From assembly GCF_001422665.1 (NCBI RefSeq), contig NZ_LMLU01000006.1, positions 63,725-127,724 of the forward strand: a stretch of 64,000 nt of DNA, given 5' to 3'. Each line of letters opens with the position of its first letter. Positions within the stretch are counted from its first letter, which is position 1. Shown piece by piece: positions 35,241 to 45,213 of the stretch. The notes under the pieces are model-generated. The model did no database searches, had not been told where the DNA came from, and worked only from the letters and a program-made list of their open reading frames with translations. The DNA comes from Arthrobacter sp. Leaf234 (lineage in GTDB: Bacteria; Actinomycetota; Actinomycetes; Actinomycetales; Micrococcaceae). The position numbers and the translations under genes are program-made.

Positions 35241-35966
35241 GTGCGAGTCGTCACGATCATCCCCACCTACAACGAGATCGAGTCCCTCCCGCTGACCCTC
35301 GCCCGGCTCCGCGCGGCGGTGCCGGCCTCCGACGTCCTGATCGTGGACGACAACAGCCCCGACGGGACAGGGGAGCTCGCCGACCGCGCCGCTGCCGAGG
35401 ACGACCAGGTACACGTGCTGCACCGGACCGGCAAGGAGGGCCTGGGTGCTGCGTACATCGCCGGGTTCCGCTGGGGCCTCGCGCGGGACTACGACGTCCT
35501 GGTGGAGATGGATGCCGACGGGTCGCATCGCCCGGAACAGCTGCAGGGACTCCTGGACGCGATCGATCGCGCCGATCTCGTGATCGGCAGCCGGTGGGTG
35601 ACCGGCGGCAGCGTGGTCAACTGGCCCCTGCACCGCAAGCTGCTCTCCCGCGCGGGAAGCACCTACTCGCGGCTCATGCTGGGCCTTCCGGTCCATGACA
35701 TCACCGCCGGATTCCGGGCCTTCCGCCGCTCCACCCTCGAGACACTGGACCTCTCGGCCGTGGAGTCGGTCGGTTACGGCTTCCAGGTGGACATGACGTT
35801 CCGTGTCGCGCGCCTCGGGTTGACGATCGTCGAGGTCCCCATCACCTTCGTCGAGCGGGAACTCGGTGACTCGAAGATGAGCGGCAACATCGTGCTCGAG
35901 GCCATCGCCAATGTCACCCGCTGGGGCCTCGCTGCGCGCTGGACCACCCTGACCGGCCGCTCCTGA
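35241..35966 (+). CDS. Polyprenol monophosphomannose synthase (GT2)
   Basis: 241 aa. It transfers mannose from GDP-mannose to polyprenyl phosphate, giving the lipid donor for mannosylated glycolipids and proteins. GT2 motifs: VVTIIPTYNEIESLPLTLARL, VLIVDDNSPDGTGELADRAA, VLHRTGKEGLGAAYIAGFRWG, LVEMDADGSHRPEQL (DAD, metal site), DLVIGSRWVTGGSVVNWPLHRKLLSR, and ITAGFRAFRRS. The protein has no membrane anchor, so it resembles the catalytic domain of mycobacterial Ppm1. GTG at 35241 chosen because GGAAAGG lies 9 nt upstream; an ATG at 35224 is possible. A strong terminator follows. Confidence 0.92.
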   Translation: MRVVTIIPTYNEIESLPLTLARLRAAVPASDVLIVDDNSPDGTGELADRAAAEDDQVHVLHRTGKEGLGAAYIAGFRWGLARDYDVLVEMDADGSHRPEQLQGLLDAIDRADLVIGSRWVTGGSVVNWPLHRKLLSRAGSTYSRLMLGLPVHDITAGFRAFRRSTLETLDLSAVESVGYGFQVDMTFRVARLGLTIVEVPITFVERELGDSKMSGNIVLEAIANVTRWGLAARWTTLTGRS

Positions 35967-36003
35967 GGATTCACCGACGCGTCCTCCCCGGGCCTGACGC
36001 ACC

Positions 36004-36033
36004 GAAGGCACCCGCCGAACGGCGGGTGCCTTC
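36004..36033. terminator. Strong terminator hairpin after the mannose synthase gene
   Basis: Arms 36004-36016 and 36021-36033 pair perfectly over 13 bp around a 4-nt loop. Flanking bases (CGCACCGA/TCGGTGCG) can extend the stem. It lies between convergent genes (mannose synthase and rbpA) and may serve both. Confidence 0.8.
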
Positions 36034-36072
36034 TCATCGGTGCGAGGACCTGCGTCAGCAGGCCTCTCCGTC

Positions 36073-36420
36073 CTAGGCGGAGCGGCGCTCTCCGCGGCGC
36101 TCACGCAGGATGGTGAGCCGGTCCTGGAGGATCTGCTCGAGTTCCTCCACCGAGCGGCGCTCCAGCAGCATGTCCCAGTGCGTACGCACCGGCTTGTCGT
36201 TCGACGTGTCCGGCTTCTCGCCGTCCACCAGGAGGGCTTCCTTGCCGGTCTTGGAGACCCAGGTCGCCGGGATGTCGGCCTCGGAGGAGAAGGTCACGAA
36301 CACCCGCTCGCCGTCCTCGCAGCGGTACTCGACCCGCTGGCGGGGAGCGGGCTCGACGCCGGACTCCGTCTCCATCGATTGTGCTCCGAGGCGCATGCCC
36401 CGCAGGCTGCGATCGCTCAT
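36073..36420 (-). CDS. rbpA: RNA polymerase-binding protein RbpA
   Basis: 115 aa. RbpA binds the principal sigma factor and RNA polymerase and stabilises open promoter complexes in actinobacteria. Recognised by SDRSLRGMRLGAQSMETESG at the N-terminus, APRQRVEYRCEDGERVFVTFSSEADIPATWVSKTGKEALLVDG (core beta domain), and the C-terminal sigma-binding helix region RTHWDMLLERRSVEELEQILQDRLTILRERRG. AGGAGAA precedes the ATG. The upstream region carries a SigH/SigR-type promoter match and two inverted repeats, which suggests thiol or heat-stress control as in Streptomyces. Confidence 0.96.
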   Translation of the reverse strand: MSDRSLRGMRLGAQSMETESGVEPAPRQRVEYRCEDGERVFVTFSSEADIPATWVSKTGKEALLVDGEKPDTSNDKPVRTHWDMLLERRSVEELEQILQDRLTILRERRGERRSA

Positions 36421-36440
36421 GTCGTTCTCCTTGTCACCGT

Positions 36441-36461
36441 GATCCCCGCAGGACGGGGATC
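36441..36461 (-). promoter_or_regulatory. Hairpin in the rbpA leader
   Basis: Arms GATCCCCG (36441-36448) and CGGGGATC (36454-36461) with a 5-nt loop, about 20 nt before the rbpA start, just upstream of its ribosome-binding site. It could mask or present that site. Confidence 0.45.
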
Positions 36462-36484
36462 GTTACCGCTTGTGTGCCGTGCCG

Positions 36485-36506
36485 CCCGCCACCTGCAGGT
36501 GGCGGG
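36485..36506. promoter_or_regulatory. Perfect 22-bp palindrome in the rbpA leader
   Basis: The half-site CCCGCCACCTG is followed directly by its reverse complement. It lies between the SigH-type promoter and the rbpA start; a regulator site or a transcription-attenuating stem. Confidence 0.5.
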
Positions 36507-36521
36507 GGAAGTCATGTGTAC

Positions 36522-36547
36522 AACACCGGCGGGCGCGCGGATGTTCC
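36522..36547 (-). promoter_or_regulatory. SigH/SigR-type promoter of rbpA: GGAAC-N18-GTT
   Basis: On the reverse strand GGAAC (36543-36547) is followed by 18 nt and GTT (36522-36524), matching the GGAAT/C-N18-GTT consensus of thiol-stress sigma factors. It lies about 100 nt before the rbpA start. The rbpA gene is a known SigR target in Streptomyces. Confidence 0.6.
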
Positions 36548-36632
36548 TGCGCAGGACCGGGTAAACACCTAAGTGTACAGGGTGGGCAGTGGACCCCTGC
36601 GGCGGCCGGATCGTCGCCGGGGGCGCGCGGAG

Positions 36633-37490
36633 CTAGGCCGGTCGGGTCAGGACCTGCAGCGTGAAGCGCGCATCGACCTCCAGCGGTCCGGCGTCGAGCC
36701 CCCGATCGGCGGCGGCTCCTCCGGTGGTTCCGGTGACGCGCAGGTCCGCGTGCCGCGCCGCCGGTCCCATTACCAGCGCCGACCGTGCGAGGTCCCGGGG
36801 GAGAACCATCGTGTAGTCGATGTCCGTGCGCTCGGCTTCGGCGAGGACACCGGCGAAGGATGCGGCGACGTCGTCGGCCTTCTGCGGCGGTACCGAGAGG
36901 AGGGGCCCGACGGCGTCGAGCCCGGCGAGGTGCCCGGGCCGCGGGGTGACGACCACGAGGCATCCGTTCGGAGCAAGCACCCGCACGAACTCGGCGGCGT
37001 TGCGCGGGGCGAAGACGTTGAGCAGGACGTCCACCGAGGCGTCGGCCAGCGGGAGCGGGCGCCACACGTCCCAGACGAGGCTGACGCCGTGCGGCAGGCG
37101 GCGGGCAGCACGTCGGAGCGCGGCCTTGGAGACGTCGAGCGCGATCGGGACGTGGGACGGCAGGGCCTCCGACACGCCCGCGAGGTAGTATCCCGTCCCC
37201 GCTCCGGCATCGAGCGCGACCCCGCCGCGCGCAGCGTGGCGGAGGCTCGCGGCGATGACCGCATCCCTCAGCGGCGCATAGTGCCCGGAGCCGAGGAACG
37301 CCTCCCTGGCGTCGACCATCTCCGGGGTGTCGCCCTCGAACGGCGAGCCCTTGCCGGTCAGGAGGTTCACGTAGCCCTGGCGGGCCGCGTCGAACCGGTG
37401 CCCTCGACCGCACACCAGCGCCCGGCCGTCCGGAGCCAGGGGGGACGAGCAGACGGGACAGGTGAGGACGTCGTGGGGCAGCGCGGGCAT
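36633..37490 (-). CDS. 23S rRNA (guanine-N1)-methyltransferase family (RlmA-like)
   Basis: 285 aa. N-terminal zinc module CPVCSSPLAPDGRALVCGRGHRFD (Cys-x2-Cys ... Cys-x2-GH), then ARQGYVNLLTG, a hallmark of RlmA/TlrB enzymes that methylate G745/G748 in 23S rRNA. SAM-binding motif VALDAGAGTGYYLAG, followed by PIALDVSKAALRRAARR and LLNVFAPRNAAEFVRVLAPNGCLVVVTPRPGHL. The RlmA-I versus RlmA-II specificity cannot be told. Leaderless-type promoter. Divergent from the S9 peptidase gene. Confidence 0.87.
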   Translation of the reverse strand: MPALPHDVLTCPVCSSPLAPDGRALVCGRGHRFDAARQGYVNLLTGKGSPFEGDTPEMVDAREAFLGSGHYAPLRDAVIAASLRHAARGGVALDAGAGTGYYLAGVSEALPSHVPIALDVSKAALRRAARRLPHGVSLVWDVWRPLPLADASVDVLLNVFAPRNAAEFVRVLAPNGCLVVVTPRPGHLAGLDAVGPLLSVPPQKADDVAASFAGVLAEAERTDIDYTMVLPRDLARSALVMGPAARHADLRVTGTTGGAAADRGLDAGPLEVDARFTLQVLTRPA

Positions 37491-37496
37491 CGTCCC

Positions 37497-37502
37497 ATCC
37501 TA
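37497..37502 (-). promoter_or_regulatory. -10 hexamer TAGGAT of the RlmA-like gene, leaderless type
   Basis: TAGGAT ends 6 nt before the ATG at 37490 on the reverse strand. Confidence 0.5.
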
Positions 37503-37534
37503 GGGATCCCCACCGATCTATCCTCCGTCCACCG

Positions 37535-39613
37535 TTGACTCAGGCCACTATTTCGGGTCTGATCGGGAGGGTGAAACCAGACCAGATCGAACTCCTGACC
37601 ACCACGGGCGCACCGACCCTCCACCCGGACGGTTCCCGTCTGGTCGTCGCCGCCACCCGCCCCGACCTCCGCGCCGACAGCTATGTCGGGCAGCTGTGGG
37701 AGATCACGCTCGACGGCGGACGTCGCCGGCTCACGCGCGGCTTCCACGACACCTCGCCCCGCTTCGCACCGGACGGGACCGTCCTCGTGTTCCTGCGCGC
37801 GTCCGCCGGCGGGAAACCGCAGCTGTTCGCCGTGCAGGCCACCGGAGGGGAACCCGTCCAGCTGACCGACCAGCCGCTCGGCGTCGGCCGGTTCGACATC
37901 TCCCCGGATTCGGCGACCGTCGTCTTCGCCGCCCGCGTCCCCGAGCACGGTCGCTATGGGACCATCGACGGCGTCGGTGCCGGCCTCGAGGACCCCCGGC
38001 TGGTCACGCAGTACAAGTACCGTATGAACGGCCTCGGCTACACGACGGACAAGCGGTCGCAGCTCTTCTCCGTCACCCTCCCGGACCTCGACGACGAGCC
38101 GTATGTCACCGCCGTCGGGCGGCTCGGGCAGAAACCCGTGGAGGGCCCGGGCGCCCTGGAGGAGCAGGGGGCGGTGCCGGCGGCCACGCAGCTGACGGGT
38201 GCGGACGCGGACCACCTCGAACCGGTCTTCTCCGCCGACGGACACCGGATCCTCTTCACCGCAGCGCTGGGCGACGACGCCGATTCGACGCTGGTCTCCG
38301 ACATCCACTCCATCGCGCTCGACGGCGGCGACCGTCGGCAGCTCACCAACCTGGGCGGCGACACGCTGCTCGGCTGCGGAGCACCGCGCCCCAGCGCGGA
38401 CGGTGGGTCGGTCTTCTTCCTGGCCTCGGACCTCTCGCCCTCGGGTCTCGACTTCGTGGCGCGGAACACCGCCCTCTACGTGCTGAGCGTCGACGATCCG
38501 ACCAGCGTCCGGCGGCTCAGCGAGCCCGAGACGGTCGACTTCGGCGACGTGCAAGATCTCGTGGCCGCCGGACCGGACGCGGTTCTCGCCTTCAACCGGA
38601 CGCGGGGCGCGGGCGAACTGCTGAGGATCTCCGCCACGGGCGAGACCGAGGCCCTCGTCACCGGCCCCACCGTCGTCACCGGGGCGGACGCGGCGGGTGA
38701 CGCCGTCGTCGTGTCCTACACGGATCCCGCCACCTCGGGCGACGTCGCGGTGGTCGAGGGCGCAGGGCTCCGGACGCTCACCGACTTCTCGGCGGGGCTC
38801 CGCGCGGACACCCGCGTCGGCACACCGCAGGAGCGCACCTACACCGCTCCGGACGGGACGCCCGTCCACGGATGGGTGGTGCTGCCCGAGGGGGACGGCC
38901 CGCACCCTGTCCTGCTCGTCATCCACGGCGGGCCGTTCGCGCAGTACGGCTGGGGCTACTTCGACGAGGCCCAGGTGTACGCCGCTGCGGGGTACGCCGT
39001 GCTGCTGTGCAATCCGCGCGGTGCCGCGGGGTACGGCCAGGCCCACGGGCGGGTCATCAAGGAGGCCATGGGCACGGTGGACCTCGACGACGTGCTGGCG
39101 TACCTGGACGGCGCCGTCGCCGAGTTCGACGCCATGGACGGCGAGCGCCTGGGTGTCATGGGTGGTTCCTACGGCGGCTACCTGACGGCGTGGACCATCG
39201 CGCACGACCACCGTTTCCAGGCGGCGATCGTGGAGCGCGGCTACCTCGATCCGCCGTCGTTCGTGGGTTCCTCCGACATCGGGTGGTTCTTCTCGGAGGA
39301 GTACACCGGCACGGATCCTGCGCACGTCGAGACGCAGAACCCCTTCGCGACGATCGGCGCGGTGCGGACACCGGCCTTCGTGATCCACTCGGAGGAGGAC
39401 CTGCGCTGTCCCATCGAGCAGGCCCAGCGGTACTACACGGCCCTCAAGAAGCAGGGCGTCGAGACCGAGATGCTGGTCTTCCCGGGCGAGACGCACGAGC
39501 TCTCACGCTCCGGGTCCCCGTGGCACCGCCGGCAGCGGTTCGAGCACATCCTGCGCTGGTGGGCGCGCTACCTCCCGACGCCTGCGAACCCCTCGGACCC
39601 CGCCGTCCGGTAG
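37535..39613 (+). CDS. S9 family (prolyl oligopeptidase-type) serine peptidase
   Basis: 692 aa. N-terminal beta-propeller built of WD40-like PD40 repeats (about 20-400: GSRLVVAATRPDL, SPRFAPDGTVLVFL, DISPDSATVVFAAR, EPVFSADGHRILFTA), then an alpha/beta-hydrolase domain with GGSYGGY (nucleophile Ser545), HSEEDLRCPIEQAQ (Asp) and GETHELSRSG (His). These are acylaminoacyl-peptidase/dipeptidyl-peptidase-like enzymes acting on small peptides in the cytosol. The TTG start at 37535 is uncertain; GTG at 37571 (VKPDQIELL) is an alternative, though GGGAGG there lies too close to it. Confidence 0.9.
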   Translation: MTQATISGLIGRVKPDQIELLTTTGAPTLHPDGSRLVVAATRPDLRADSYVGQLWEITLDGGRRRLTRGFHDTSPRFAPDGTVLVFLRASAGGKPQLFAVQATGGEPVQLTDQPLGVGRFDISPDSATVVFAARVPEHGRYGTIDGVGAGLEDPRLVTQYKYRMNGLGYTTDKRSQLFSVTLPDLDDEPYVTAVGRLGQKPVEGPGALEEQGAVPAATQLTGADADHLEPVFSADGHRILFTAALGDDADSTLVSDIHSIALDGGDRRQLTNLGGDTLLGCGAPRPSADGGSVFFLASDLSPSGLDFVARNTALYVLSVDDPTSVRRLSEPETVDFGDVQDLVAAGPDAVLAFNRTRGAGELLRISATGETEALVTGPTVVTGADAAGDAVVVSYTDPATSGDVAVVEGAGLRTLTDFSAGLRADTRVGTPQERTYTAPDGTPVHGWVVLPEGDGPHPVLLVIHGGPFAQYGWGYFDEAQVYAAAGYAVLLCNPRGAAGYGQAHGRVIKEAMGTVDLDDVLAYLDGAVAEFDAMDGERLGVMGGSYGGYLTAWTIAHDHRFQAAIVERGYLDPPSFVGSSDIGWFFSEEYTGTDPAHVETQNPFATIGAVRTPAFVIHSEEDLRCPIEQAQRYYTALKKQGVETEMLVFPGETHELSRSGSPWHRRQRFEHILRWWARYLPTPANPSDPAVR

Positions 39614-39644
39614 CGGCCTCCGGGCGGCAGGAGGCGCGCCGTGG

Positions 39645-40310
39645 TCAGAAGCCCAGGCCGCGGCGCGCGTCCTCGACGGTCGGCTGCGCCCAGCGTGCGT
39701 GTTCCCGGTCGGACGAGAGCGAGCGCACATGCGCCCGGTCCAGGTAGAGCCGCCCGTCCAGGTGGTCGGTCTCGTGCTGGACGATCCGTGCCGGCCAGCC
39801 CTCGAAGACCTCCGTGGTGCGGGTGCCGTCCGGTCGCGTGTAGGTCGCCTCCACGGCGTGGTGGCGATCGACGACCGCCTGGTAGCCGGGGACCGAGAGA
39901 CACCCCTCGTAGAAGCTGTCCTTCGCGTCGCCGACCGCGGTGTAGTGCGGATCGATCATCACGGTGAAGGGAAGGGGCGTGCGGGAGCGGGCGGCAGCCA
40001 CGGCCTCGTCCGGGACGCCGCGATCCTCGAGCACAGCGATACGCAGGGGGATGCCGATCTGCGGCGCCGCGAGGCCCACCCCAGGCGCGGCATGCATCAC
40101 CCTCCTCATGGTGGCGATCAGCCGGTCGAGGAGTTCGTCGTCGAGCCGGCCGTGGACCTCCTCCGCCGGATGGCGCAGCACCGGGTGGCCGGCGACGACG
40201 ATGGGCGGGAGCTCGTGCGCAAGGACGGACCCGACCAGCTCGGTCATCGCCGCCGCCGTCAGGGCGTCCCCGGGGGCCGCCGGGTCGGGACTGTGGTCGA
40301 GGGTGCTCAT
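39645..40310 (-). CDS. def: Peptide deformylase
   Basis: 221 aa from the ATG at 40310, with GAGGAG just before it. It removes the N-formyl group from new proteins. All three metal-site motifs are present: PGVGLAAPQIG (GxGLAAxQ), YEGCLSVPG (EGCLS, metal Cys) and QHETDHLDG (HExxH). The N-terminus is longer than in the shortest family members (about 40 residues precede the conserved core). The C-terminus ends ARWAQPTVEDARRGLGF. Divergent from the UvrA-like gene. Confidence 0.94.
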   Translation of the reverse strand: MSTLDHSPDPAAPGDALTAAAMTELVGSVLAHELPPIVVAGHPVLRHPAEEVHGRLDDELLDRLIATMRRVMHAAPGVGLAAPQIGIPLRIAVLEDRGVPDEAVAAARSRTPLPFTVMIDPHYTAVGDAKDSFYEGCLSVPGYQAVVDRHHAVEATYTRPDGTRTTEVFEGWPARIVQHETDHLDGRLYLDRAHVRSLSSDREHARWAQPTVEDARRGLGF

Positions 40311-40457
40311 CTCCTCAGCCAACCACACATCGCGGACAGGTCCGGGTCAGGAGCCCATTGCCGGTTCCGCCGCGGCACAGGACAATCGGACGAGCCGAAC
40401 CGGGCGGGGCGGCAGCAGGCGGGGCTGACCGCCGAGCAGGAGCTTCGAGGGGACACC

Positions 40458-42857
<2,400 letters not shown>

Positions 42858-42901
42858 GGCACCCGGCGGACGCTGTGTCCGCCCGCCGTCGTGCCGATGG
42901 T

Positions 42902-42907
42902 TAGGCT
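42902..42907 (+). promoter_or_regulatory. -10 hexamer TAGGCT of the His-phosphatase gene, leaderless type
   Basis: TAGGCT ends 6 nt before the ATG at 42914. Likely promoter of the phosphatase/DUF3090/SCO1664 trio. Confidence 0.55.
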
Positions 42908-42913
42908 GGGGTC

Positions 42914-43621
42914 ATGGCCACAGTCATCCTCGTGCGGCACGGACGCACCACAGCGAATGCCACCGGCCTCCTCGCCGGCCGGACCCCCGGCGTCAGCCTC
43001 GACGGGACCGGGCGCGGGCAGGCGGCGACGACGGCGGACCGGCTGTCCGCGGTGCCCCTGGTCGGGGTGGTGTCAAGTCCCCTCGAGCGGTGCCGCGAGA
43101 CGGCGCAGTTCATCGTCGACCGCCAGTCCGGGACCCCGCAGGTCCCCATCGACGCCGATCTCACGGAATGCGACTACGGCCGGTGGCAGGGCCGATCCCT
43201 GAAGGATCTCGCGACCGAAGGGCTCTGGTCGACAGTGCAGTCCCAGCCCTCCGCCGTCGTGTTCCCGGGCGGTGAGTCGATGGCCGGGATGCAGGCGCGG
43301 GCCGTGGCGGCGATCCGAAGACAGGACGCGGCCTTCGAAGCAGAACACGGTGCCGGCGCGGTCTGGGTGGCGGTCAGCCACGGGGACATCATCAAGTCCG
43401 TCCTCGCCGATGCCTACGGGATGCACCTCGACCTGTTCCAGCGCATCACCGTCGGTCCCGCCTCGGTGTCGATCGTGCAGTACGGCAGCATGCGCCCGAC
43501 GGTGCATCTGACCAATTCCGATGCGGGTGACCTGTCCTGGCTGAAGGCCGCCGCGGCCGCAGCCGATGCGCCCGTCGGCGGTGGCGCAGGTCATCCGTCA
43601 CCACCGTCCCCGAGCGCCTAA
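42914..43621 (+). CDS. Histidine phosphatase family protein (MSMEG_4193-type)
   Basis: 235 aa. Phosphoglycerate-mutase-like fold with the phospho-accepting RHG motif in VILVRHGRTTANATG (Arg8-His9-Gly10), the second Arg in SSPLERCRETAQ, ECDYGRWQGRSLKDL (Glu), and the second His in VSHGD (His156). The family name MSMEG_4193 is used for this actinobacterial group, usually called a putative phosphomutase. Here it heads the conserved trio with DUF3090 and SCO1664 proteins; partner substrate unknown. Leaderless-type promoter. Confidence 0.9.
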   Translation: MATVILVRHGRTTANATGLLAGRTPGVSLDGTGRGQAATTADRLSAVPLVGVVSSPLERCRETAQFIVDRQSGTPQVPIDADLTECDYGRWQGRSLKDLATEGLWSTVQSQPSAVVFPGGESMAGMQARAVAAIRRQDAAFEAEHGAGAVWVAVSHGDIIKSVLADAYGMHLDLFQRITVGPASVSIVQYGSMRPTVHLTNSDAGDLSWLKAAAAAADAPVGGGAGHPSPPSPSA

Positions 43622-43624
43622 AAT
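43619..43624 (+). promoter_or_regulatory. -10 hexamer TAAAAT overlapping the phosphatase stop codon
   Basis: TAAAAT starts in the TAA stop of the phosphatase gene and ends 6 nt before the ATG at 43631, an internal leaderless-type promoter for DUF3090. Confidence 0.5.
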
Positions 43625-43630
43625 AGGATC

Positions 43631-44185
43631 ATGCCTACCATCGTTCACGAGTTCACCTGGCCTGACCGGGTCGTCGTCGGCACCATCGGAGTACCGGGGG
43701 AGCGCACGTTCTACCTGCAGGTGCGCACCGGGAAGCAGATCGTCAGCATCGCGCTGGAGAAGCAGCAGTCGGCGCAACTCGCCGAGAAGATCGACGAGAT
43801 CCTCGACCAGCTCATCACCCTCGAGGGCAACCCCTTCAGCGTCCCCACGGGAACGCCGATCGAACTCGTGGACAACGACCAGCTCGACTCCGTGCAGGAG
43901 CAGTTCCGGACCGGCACCATGAGCCTCGGGTGGGACCCCACCACCGCGCAGATCGTCGTGGAGGCCTATCCGCTCGTCGACGCCGACAGCGACGACGACC
44001 TCGATGCCCTGGACGACGACGAGACGGACGCGTCCGAGATGCTGCTGGTGCGGATGCCGGTCGGCACCGCACGGGCCTTCGCCAAGCGGACCAGGGAGAT
44101 CGTCGGTGCCGGCCGTCCGATCTGCGTGATCTGCGGCCAGCCGATCGATGCCGACGGGCACACCTGCGCCATGCCCGAGGCCTGA
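43631..44185 (+). CDS. DUF3090 family protein with C-terminal zinc knuckle
   Basis: 184 aa. Matches the actinobacterial DUF3090 family: HEFTWPDRVVVGTIGVPGERTFYLQVRTGKQIVSIALEKQQSAQLAEKIDEILDQL, FRTGTMSLGWDPTTAQIVVEAYPL, LLVRMPVGTARAFAKRTREIVGAGRP. An acidic stretch (about 115-140) precedes it. The last 20 residues hold Cys165, Cys168, His177 and Cys179, a CxxC-x8-HxC zinc-knuckle pattern. Function unknown. TGATG overlap with the next gene couples translation with the SCO1664 protein. Confidence 0.9.
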   Translation: MPTIVHEFTWPDRVVVGTIGVPGERTFYLQVRTGKQIVSIALEKQQSAQLAEKIDEILDQLITLEGNPFSVPTGTPIELVDNDQLDSVQEQFRTGTMSLGWDPTTAQIVVEAYPLVDADSDDDLDALDDDETDASEMLLVRMPVGTARAFAKRTREIVGAGRPICVICGQPIDADGHTCAMPEA

Positions 44186-44952
44186 TGCCGGCACCCGACC
44201 TCGTGGGCGCCGAACTGACGCTCACCGGCCGCATCAGGACGGCGTCCAATGCGACATTCCTCGGCAGCGTCGACGGTGCGGCGGTCGTCTACAAGCCGAT
44301 CGCGGGGGAGAACCCGCTGTGGGACTTCCCCGACGGCAGCCTCGCACACCGCGAAGTGGCCGCGTTCCTCGTCTCCGAGGCGTTCGGATGGGACGTCGTC
44401 CCGCGGACCTGGCTGCGCGACGGACCGTTGGGCGACGGCATGGTCCAGCTGTGGCAGGACGCCGATCCGGAGCAGGATGCCGTCGACCTCGTCGGGGCCG
44501 ACGAGGTTCCCGAGACCGGCTGGAAGCACGTCCTCGAAGGTCAGGACGAGACCGGCCGGACCGTCGCCCTCGTCCACGAGGACACGACGGCGCTGCGGCG
44601 CATGGCGGTGTTCGACGTCGTCGTCAACAACGCCGACCGCAAAGGGGACCACATCCTCGCGATGACCGACGGGCACCGGCACGGCGTGGACCACGGGCTG
44701 ACCTTCCACACCGAGCACAAGCTCCGCACCGTCCTCTGGGGCTGGGTGGGGGATCCGCTGACCGCCGACGAACTCGACGGCGTCGCCCGTGTCAGCGGAG
44801 CGCTCGATGGCGCATTGGGTCGTGCCCTCGCGGCGCTCATCACGCCGGGTGAACTCGCGGCCCTCGCGGCCCGTTGCGACCGGCTGCGATCCGCGGCGCG
44901 ATTCCCCGAGCCACGCGGCGGGATGCCCGCTGTGCCGTGGCCGCTGTTCTGA
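44185..44952 (+). CDS. SCO1664 family protein, kinase-like
   Basis: 255 aa from the ATG at 44185. Belongs to the actinobacterial SCO1664 family. Residues resemble a PI3/4-kinase or HipA-type fold: AAVVYKPIAGENPLWDFPDGSLAHREVAAFLVSEAFGW (Lys37 as candidate nucleotide-binding Lys), MAVFDVVVNNADRKGDHIL (Asp144, Asn148-149, Asp151, Arg152, catalytic-loop-like) and HGVDHGLTF (Asp169, metal-binding-like). This reading is mine and needs a fold comparison. No signal peptide. Coupled to DUF3090 and the phosphatase; in other actinobacteria the trio often neighbours mshC, which here lies 30 kb away. Confidence 0.85.
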   Translation: MPAPDLVGAELTLTGRIRTASNATFLGSVDGAAVVYKPIAGENPLWDFPDGSLAHREVAAFLVSEAFGWDVVPRTWLRDGPLGDGMVQLWQDADPEQDAVDLVGADEVPETGWKHVLEGQDETGRTVALVHEDTTALRRMAVFDVVVNNADRKGDHILAMTDGHRHGVDHGLTFHTEHKLRTVLWGWVGDPLTADELDGVARVSGALDGALGRALAALITPGELAALAARCDRLRSAARFPEPRGGMPAVPWPLF

Positions 44953-45144
44953 CCCCGTTCCGACCGCTGTTCCGACCGCTGCCAGGGAGGGGACAGGGGA
45001 GGCGTCGGGCGCTGTCCCGGACGCTGATGGTCGTGACCGACCGCCGGTCCTTCCGCCCGGTGGCCGACCACGACGGACCGGAATCGCCGGTCGACCCGTG
45101 CAGCCGGAGCTTGTCCGGGCCCACGTGGTGCAGAATCTCCTGTC

Positions 45145-45213
45145 ATGACCATCACTGCTGACCAGCGACGTCCGACCATGAAGCGACTCATCCCGCGACG
45201 CTCCGCGCGATGA
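45145..45213 (+). CDS. Short upstream ORF overlapping the kinase start
   Basis: 22 codons, MTITADQRRPTMKRLIPRRSAR, rich in arginine. Its TGA stop overlaps the ATG of the downstream kinase gene (ATGA). No strong ribosome-binding site. It could be a leader peptide that couples translation of the kinase, or a chance frame. Confidence 0.3.
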   Translation: MTITADQRRPTMKRLIPRRSAR

